In this document: positions 59,415 to 64,000 of the stretch, piece after piece
Layout of the letters: each line of letters opens with the position of its first letter
Numbering within the stretch: position 1 is the first letter of the stretch
Position numbers and translations under genes: made by a program
The notes under the pieces: generated by a model
Seen by the model: the letters and a program-made list of their open reading frames with translations, nothing else
Database searches by the model: none
Told to the model about the DNA's origin: nothing
DNA from: Tessaracoccus sp. MC1679
GTDB taxonomy: Bacteria; Actinomycetota; Actinomycetes; Propionibacteriales; Propionibacteriaceae
Direction: 5' to 3'
Assembly (NCBI RefSeq): GCF_014164775.1
Contig: NZ_JACJGB010000005.1
Coordinates: 186,001 to 250,000, forward strand
DNA length: 64,000 nt

Positions 59415-60752
59415 GTGTCCCGCCCCAAGCCGCTCAGCGGTTACCCCGAGTTCCTCCCGTCCGGACGGATCATCGAGAACCGCGTCCTCGACGTCGTCAC
59501 CGGCACTTTCGAGTTGCACGGCTTCGCACCCATCGAGACCCGTGCCGTCGAACCGCTGGCGCAGCTGGCCCGCAAGGGAGATATCGAGAAGGAGATCTAC
59601 GTGGTGCGCCGGCTGCACGCCGAGGCCGGCGATGTCGACGAGTTGGGCCTTCACTTCGACCTCACCGTCCCCTTCGCGCGCTACGTGCTGGAGAACGCCG
59701 GCCACCTGGCGTTCCCGTTCCGCCGCTACCAGGTGCAGAAGGTGTGGCGCGGCGAGCGCCCGCAGGAGGGCCGGTACCGCGAGTTCACGCAGGCGGACAT
59801 CGACATCGTGGGTCAGGACTCGCTCGCCGCTCACCACGACGTGGAGATTCCGCTGGTGGCCGTCGACGTGTTCGAGAAGCTGCACCGCGACCTCGGCCTC
59901 CCGCCGGTTTCACTCCACGTCAACAACCGGAAGCTCTCCGAGGGCTTCTACCTTGGTCTGGGGATCGCGGACACCGCTGCGGTGCTGCAGCGGGTCGACA
60001 AGTACGACAAGATCGGGCCTGGGGCCGTGGCGGAGCTGCTGACGGCCGAGGTGGGGCTCTCCGAGGCACAGGCCCGCGCCTGCGTCGCCCTGGCGGGTAT
60101 CTCCGCAAGCGATGAGTCCTTCGTCGACGAGGTGCGCGCCCTCGGTGTCACGCACGAGCTTCTGGACACCGGCCTGGAGGAACTCGCCGCACTGGTCAGG
60201 GTGGCGCGTCGCTCCGTGCCCGACCGCGTCGTCGCGGACCTCAAAATCGCCCGCGGTCTGGACTATTACACCGGCACCGTCTACGAGACGTTCCTCGTGG
60301 GCTCCGAGAAGCTCGGCTCCGTCGCCTCCGGCGGCCGCTACGACTCGCTGGCCAGCGACGGAAAGGTGACCTTCCCCGGAGTCGGCTACTCCTTCGGCAT
60401 CACCCGCATCCTCGTCCCCCTGATCGGCAAGGGACGTCTCGTCTCCTCGCGCAGCGTCCCGAGCGCGGTACTGGTGGCCGTCGACGACGAGGAGTCGCGT
60501 GAGCGGGCCATCGAGGTCGCGGCACAGCTGAGGTCGCGGGGGATCGCGGTGGAGGTTGCCCCGAAGGCCGACAAGTTCGGCAAGCAGATCCGCTTCGCGG
60601 AGCGCAGGGGCATCCCGTTCGTGTGGTTCGGCGCCGGCTACGAGGACTCCGTCAAGGACATCCGCACCGGCGAGCAGGTGGCCGCCTCGCCGGCCACGTG
60701 GCAGCCACCACTGGCGGACCTGCGGCCCACCGTCGGCGCACCGGAGGCCTGA
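59415..60752 (+). CDS. hisS: Histidyl-tRNA synthetase
   Basis: A 445-residue class II synthetase. It opens [14 protein letters not shown]; motif 2 is in [34 protein letters not shown], and the histidine-binding region in [15 protein letters not shown]. Motif 3 is in [14 protein letters not shown], followed by the anticodon domain. GTG 59415 is chosen over GTG 59403 because GAGGA lies at the correct distance before it and the family start agrees. Probably co-transcribed with the MBL gene. Confidence 0.95.
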   Translation: MSRPKPLSGYPEFLPSGRIIENRVLDVVTGTFELHGFAPIETRAVEPLAQLARKGDIEKEIYVVRRLHAEAGDVDELGLHFDLTVPFARYVLENAGHLAFPFRRYQVQKVWRGERPQEGRYREFTQADIDIVGQDSLAAHHDVEIPLVAVDVFEKLHRDLGLPPVSLHVNNRKLSEGFYLGLGIADTAAVLQRVDKYDKIGPGAVAELLTAEVGLSEAQARACVALAGISASDESFVDEVRALGVTHELLDTGLEELAALVRVARRSVPDRVVADLKIARGLDYYTGTVYETFLVGSEKLGSVASGGRYDSLASDGKVTFPGVGYSFGITRILVPLIGKGRLVSSRSVPSAVLVAVDDEESRERAIEVAAQLRSRGIAVEVAPKADKFGKQIRFAERRGIPFVWFGAGYEDSVKDIRTGEQVAASPATWQPPLADLRPTVGAPEA

Positions 60753-60792
60753 GCCGCACCTCACGAGGTACCGGGCCCGGGCGGCAAGCCGT

Positions 60793-60798
60793 TACGAT
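60793..60798 (+). promoter_or_regulatory. -10 box upstream of aspS
   Basis: TACGAT lies 46 bp before the aspS GTG; GAGAGGAA is the ribosome site. Confidence 0.4.
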
Positions 60799-60844
60799 GT
60801 CGGGGCCAGCTGCACTGTCTATGCAGCGCAACGAGAGGAATACC

Positions 60845-62632
60845 GTGATCCGCACCCACGACGCCGGGGCGCTCCGCGCCGGGCACGCAGGAAACCAGGT
60901 CGTACTCGCCGGATGGGTGGCCAAGCGCCGCGACCACGGCGGACTGGCCTTCATCGATCTGCGCGACGCCTCCGGGCGCGTCCAGGTGGTCATCCGCGAC
61001 GAACTCCTCGAGGCCACCGGCGCCCATGACCTGCGCAATGAGTACTGCATCAAGGTCACCGGCGTCGTCGAGGTCCGCCCCGAGGGAAACAACAACCCAG
61101 ACCTCCCCACCGGTGAGATCGAGGTGGCCATCACCGAGCTCGAGGTGCTCAACACCTCCGCACCGCTGCCGTTCCAGATCGACGAGCGGGTCACTGTCGG
61201 GGAGGAGGCCCGGCTGAAGTACCGCTACCTGGACCTGCGCCGGCCCGCCCCGGGTGCCGCCATCCGGTTGCGCTCCGAGGTCAACAAGGCCGCTCGGCGC
61301 GTCCTGGGAGAGCGGGACTTCGTCGAGATCGAGACCCCCACGCTCACCCGGTCCACCCCCGAGGGCGCCCGTGACTTCATCGTCCCCGCCCGCCTGTCTC
61401 CCGGCTCCTGGTACGCCCTCCCGCAGTCGCCGCAGCTGTTCAAGCAACTGCTCATGGTGGCCGGCATGGAGCGCTACTACCAGATCGCGCGCTGCTACCG
61501 CGACGAGGACTTCCGCGCCGACCGGCAGCCGGAGTTCACGCAGCTCGACGTCGAGATGAGCTTCGTGGACCAGGACGACGTGATCGAGCTGGGTGAGGCA
61601 CTCATCAGGGAGATCTGGGCGCTGATCGGGGCGGATTTGGAGGCGCCGTTCCCGCGGATCACGTTCCTGGACTCCATGGACCGGTACGGCTCCGACAAGC
61701 CGGACCTGCGCTTCGACCTCGAGCTGACCGAGCTCACCGGCTACTTCGCCGACACCACCTTCCGCGTGTTCCAGGCTCCCTACGTGGGCGCCATCGTGAT
61801 GCCCGGCGGAGGGTCGCAGCCCCGCCGCACCTTCGATGCCTGGCAGGAGTGGGCCAAGCAGCGCGGCGCCAAGGGCCTGGCCTACGTCACCCTCGACGAG
61901 AACGGCGAGCTGGGCGGCCCCGTCGCCAAGAACCTGTCGGATTCGGAGCGCGCCGGGCTCGCGGAGAAGACCGGCGCCAAGCCGGGGGACTGCATCTTCT
62001 TCGCAGCCGGCGCCCGGGCCGCCTCCCAGGCGCTACTCGGCGCCGCGCGCAACGAGATCGGTGAGCGCTGCGGCCTCATCGACGCCGATGCCTGGAGCTT
62101 CCTGTGGGTGGTCGACGCGCCGCTGTTCAAGCCCACCTCCGATGCGAAGGCAGAGGGCGATGTCGCGGTGGGCGAGGGCGCCTGGACGGCCGTGCACCAC
62201 GCCTTCACCTCACCCAAGCCCGAGCACCTGGACACGTTCGACACCGCCCCCGGCGAGGCGCTGGCCTACGCCTACGACATCGTGTGCAACGGCAACGAGA
62301 TCGGCGGAGGATCGATCCGTATCCATCGCCGTGACGTGCAGGAGCGCGTGTTCAAGGTGATGGGCATCGGCGCCGAGGAGGCGCAGGAGAAGTTCGGCTT
62401 CCTCCTCGACGCGTTCCAGTTCGGCGCGCCGCCGCACGGGGGAATCGCCTTCGGCTGGGACCGGATCGTCGCGCTGCTCAGCAGGTCGGACTCGATCCGT
62501 GACGTCATCGCGTTCCCGAAGAGCGGCGGCGGATTCGACCCGCTGACCCAGGCGCCGGCCCCGATCTCCGTGCAGCAGCGCAAGGAAGCGGGAGTCGACG
62601 CGAAGCCCGAGGTGAAGGGCGTCACTGCCTGA
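60845..62632 (+). CDS. aspS: Aspartyl-tRNA synthetase, probably non-discriminating
   Basis: A 595-residue class IIb enzyme: an N-terminal OB fold ([19 protein letters not shown]), motif 2 ([29 protein letters not shown]), a GAD insert and motif 3 ([16 protein letters not shown]). GTG 60845 is the start with a good ribosome site; the open frame upstream is not conserved. His31 and Gly81 correspond, as far as I recall, to residues linked to relaxed tRNA specificity in the Pseudomonas aeruginosa enzyme. With gatCAB in this same window, charging of tRNA(Asn) with Asp followed by amidation is likely. Confidence 0.94.
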   Translation: MIRTHDAGALRAGHAGNQVVLAGWVAKRRDHGGLAFIDLRDASGRVQVVIRDELLEATGAHDLRNEYCIKVTGVVEVRPEGNNNPDLPTGEIEVAITELEVLNTSAPLPFQIDERVTVGEEARLKYRYLDLRRPAPGAAIRLRSEVNKAARRVLGERDFVEIETPTLTRSTPEGARDFIVPARLSPGSWYALPQSPQLFKQLLMVAGMERYYQIARCYRDEDFRADRQPEFTQLDVEMSFVDQDDVIELGEALIREIWALIGADLEAPFPRITFLDSMDRYGSDKPDLRFDLELTELTGYFADTTFRVFQAPYVGAIVMPGGGSQPRRTFDAWQEWAKQRGAKGLAYVTLDENGELGGPVAKNLSDSERAGLAEKTGAKPGDCIFFAAGARAASQALLGAARNEIGERCGLIDADAWSFLWVVDAPLFKPTSDAKAEGDVAVGEGAWTAVHHAFTSPKPEHLDTFDTAPGEALAYAYDIVCNGNEIGGGSIRIHRRDVQERVFKVMGIGAEEAQEKFGFLLDAFQFGAPPHGGIAFGWDRIVALLSRSDSIRDVIAFPKSGGGFDPLTQAPAPISVQQRKEAGVDAKPEVKGVTA

Positions 62633-62657
62633 CAGCGACGCTCCGGTGCGCGGACCG

Positions 62658-62990
62658 CGAGTCGATGCCCGGGCGGCCGCGGTCGACGCAGCGCCCCTGG
62701 GGTCTTTGACCACCCAAACCGTCTCGGGCTCGGTCTTTCGATGCGCGGAGTCGAAAGCCGATGCCCGGGCGGCCGCGATCGACGGATCTTGCTGCTGCTC
62801 TGGCCTCGCGGGGCTCGGGTGGTTGAGGCCGCCCGGGCATCGGCTTGCGCCTCCCCGCACTGGTTCGGCGGTGGCGCGGCCCGGTCCGGGTGCGCCTCGT
62901 CAGGGCGGCCCTGGCGCAAGTTCGTCCAAGCGGGACGCCAGTTGGGCGATCGTCGGGCTGGGCATCACTGCGCCGAGCCGCCCCCACGAG
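62658..62990 (+). repeat. Copy 3 of the dispersed element, diverged, with a partial duplication
   Basis: It contains GTCGATGCCCGGGCGGCCGC twice (about 62660 and 62758, the second slightly altered), GAGGCCGCCCGGGCATCGG, CTCCCCGCACTGGTTCGGC and GCGGGACGCCAGTTGGGCGA in the same order as copies 1 and 2. It lacks the GTCGTGACTATCACC end. It makes up most of the 543-bp gap from aspS to the MFS gene, in which I see no gene. Confidence 0.65.
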
Positions 62991-63018
62991 TCGCGCCCTC
63001 ATCTGCGGCTCTCCCGCG

Positions 63019-63111
63019 GGTTGAGCCGGGCCGAGCCGCGAAGCGGCGCAGCCCGCGTCGACTTGGGTTGAGCCGGGCCGAGCCGCGAAGCGGCGCAGCC
63101 CGCGTCGAAAC
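63019..63111 (-). repeat. Two family-A palindromic repeats, inverted relative to the left end
   Basis: Two copies (63019-63061 and 63066-63111) read GGTTGAGCCGGGCCGAGCCG, CGAAGCGGCGCAGCCCGCGTCGA, the reverse complement of the 411-605 family. The second ends in GTCGAAACC as in the full unit. The remaining 60 bp to the MFS stop show nothing recognisable. Confidence 0.8.
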
Positions 63112-63175
63112 CGACGCGAGGGTGTAGCAGGACCCAGTTGAGTTTCAGGACCGGCGTGACCCGACAGGAATTCGG

Positions 63176-64000
63176 TCAGCCGCCGAGGATGTTGGGGACG
63201 CTGCGCGGGCGAAGGACGAGCCACAGCGCGGAGGTGGCCAGCAGCGCGCAGATCAGGATCCCCATACCCATCGGCACGGCGCTGGTCATCGCGAACAGCC
63301 CGATCAGCGGGCCCACCGTCGACCCGACCACCTGAGTGACGGCACCCATCAGGGAGGCTGCAGTCCCGGAGTGCTGGCGATGGTTGTGCAGCAGGAGGAT
63401 CTGCCCACAGGGCGCGGACAGGCCGAACCCGAAGGTCAGGATCCACAGCGCGGGCACCAGGGGCACGAAGCCGACGTTCGCGGCGTCAACCACCAGCACC
63501 GCGACACCCGACGTCACCATCAACGACGTGGCCAGGACCAGCACCCACTGCGGACCCCAGCGCTGCGCCAGCCGGCTGCCGAGTTGGACGCCGACGAAGA
63601 CGCCGAAGGAGCAGATCGCGAAGACCGTGCCGAAGCCTCTGGGGGAGAGGCCGTACACCTCCTGCAGGAGCACCGACGAGCTGGCCACGTAGGAGAACAG
63701 CGCGCCGAAGGAGAATGCCGCCACGAGGATGGCTCCCAGCGCCATCCGGTCGGCGAACACCGCCCGGAAGGCCAGGCCGACCGGCTTCAGCCCACCGCGG
63801 CTCCGCTCCGACGGCGGCCGCGTCTCCACCGTCATCACGACGATGAGCACGATCACGACGGAGCCGTAGGCCGCGAGCCCCCAGAACACTCCCCGCCAGT
63901 CCGTGAAGCTGACCATCCAGGAGCCGACGATGGGCGCGACGATCGGCGCAAGGCCGGAGATCAGGGCAAGTCTCGACAGCATCACCACGAGCGGGCGCCC
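63176..64000 (-). CDS. Bcr/CflA-type MFS drug-efflux transporter, C-terminal part (5' end outside window)
   Basis: The visible 275 residues are the C-terminal two thirds of a 12-helix MFS protein. The first visible part (RPLVVMLSRLALISGLAPIVAPIVGSWMV) matches the region around helices 4-5 of Bcr/CflA-type multidrug exporters, with the APIVG motif-C-like segment. The central loop (VETRPPSERSRGGLKP) and helices 7-12 follow. The gene continues past base 64000; ATG 63988 is internal. The substrate is not evident. Confidence 0.85.
   Translation of the reverse strand, partial: GRPLVVMLSRLALISGLAPIVAPIVGSWMVSFTDWRGVFWGLAAYGSVVIVLIVVMTVETRPPSERSRGGLKPVGLAFRAVFADRMALGAILVAAFSFGALFSYVASSSVLLQEVYGLSPRGFGTVFAICSFGVFVGVQLGSRLAQRWGPQWVLVLATSLMVTSGVAVLVVDAANVGFVPLVPALWILTFGFGLSAPCGQILLLHNHRQHSGTAASLMGAVTQVVGSTVGPLIGLFAMTSAVPMGMGILICALLATSALWLVLRPRSVPNILGG

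Noticed and set aside
62633-63175. Insertion-sequence remnant near the MFS gene
   Set aside because: Short resemblance of GGGTGTAGCAG segments at 48.65 and 63.12 kb is too brief; no transposase fragment or paired ends were found.

Overview
This is a chromosomal stretch of a high-GC Gram-positive bacterium (roughly 70% G+C, strong G/C third-position bias, many GTG starts). The gene content is actinobacterial: gatCAB, a hisI-trpE-TIGR02234-DUF6704-trpCBA operon, a hisDCBHA (PriA-type) operon, yebC-ruvCAB-yajC-secDF-apt-rel-hisS-aspS synteny, and AspRS with His31. My best guess is the order Propionibacteriales (Propionibacteriaceae-like). That is inferred from gene order and intergenic repeats, not from a marker search.

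Layout. 1-384 is the tail of a von Willebrand A domain gene that stops beside a repeat cluster. 755-4349 holds gatCAB and a small ABM-domain gene. 4508-14760 is a minus-strand accessory operon: a Tyr/Pro repeat peptide, an ECF-like sigma factor, a small beta protein, a TPR-like/CHAT protease, two large unrecognised proteins, and a caspase-fold protease with two peptidoglycan-binding domains. A 34-bp motif with identical internal spacing occurs twice, upstream of the first gene and upstream of the 739-residue gene. It is a good candidate for the promoter of the cluster's own sigma factor. This is the most likely undescribed system in the window. 14794-15600 has a TIGR03085-type gene and a 163-bp element with terminal inverted repeats. 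15601-21548 is hisI-trpE...trpCBA plus a Sco1-type lipoprotein. Next come a compact GH13 enzyme, gltBD, a repeat island, an ABM gene and an AspT-type transporter. 31528-45625 runs dnaE, a membrane protein, hisDCBHA, then three lipid-type genes (acyl-CoA-reductase/HAD fusion, LarA-like protein, acyltransferase-like protein with Glu in place of the catalytic His) and a double GNAT protein. 45683-48612 is yebC-ruvCAB. A second repeat island with a 47-bp tandem repeat follows, then a HAD-IIA phosphatase, yajC-secDF-apt, a K+ channel, rel, convergent DUF349, an MBL hydrolase, hisS, aspS, a third repeat island and a truncated MFS drug-efflux gene.

Most of the window is housekeeping: amidotransferase-dependent tRNA charging, Trp/His/Glu synthesis, DNA replication and Holliday-junction resolution, protein export and the stringent response. 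Within operons, genes are tightly coupled by ATGA/GTGA overlaps. Several promoters have a TAnnnT -10 box 6-9 nt from the start codon, which suggests leaderless mRNAs. Three intergenic islands share a diverged core of about 300 bp, flanked by two families of palindromic repeats. I saw no tRNA, rRNA, CRISPR array or complete insertion sequence.
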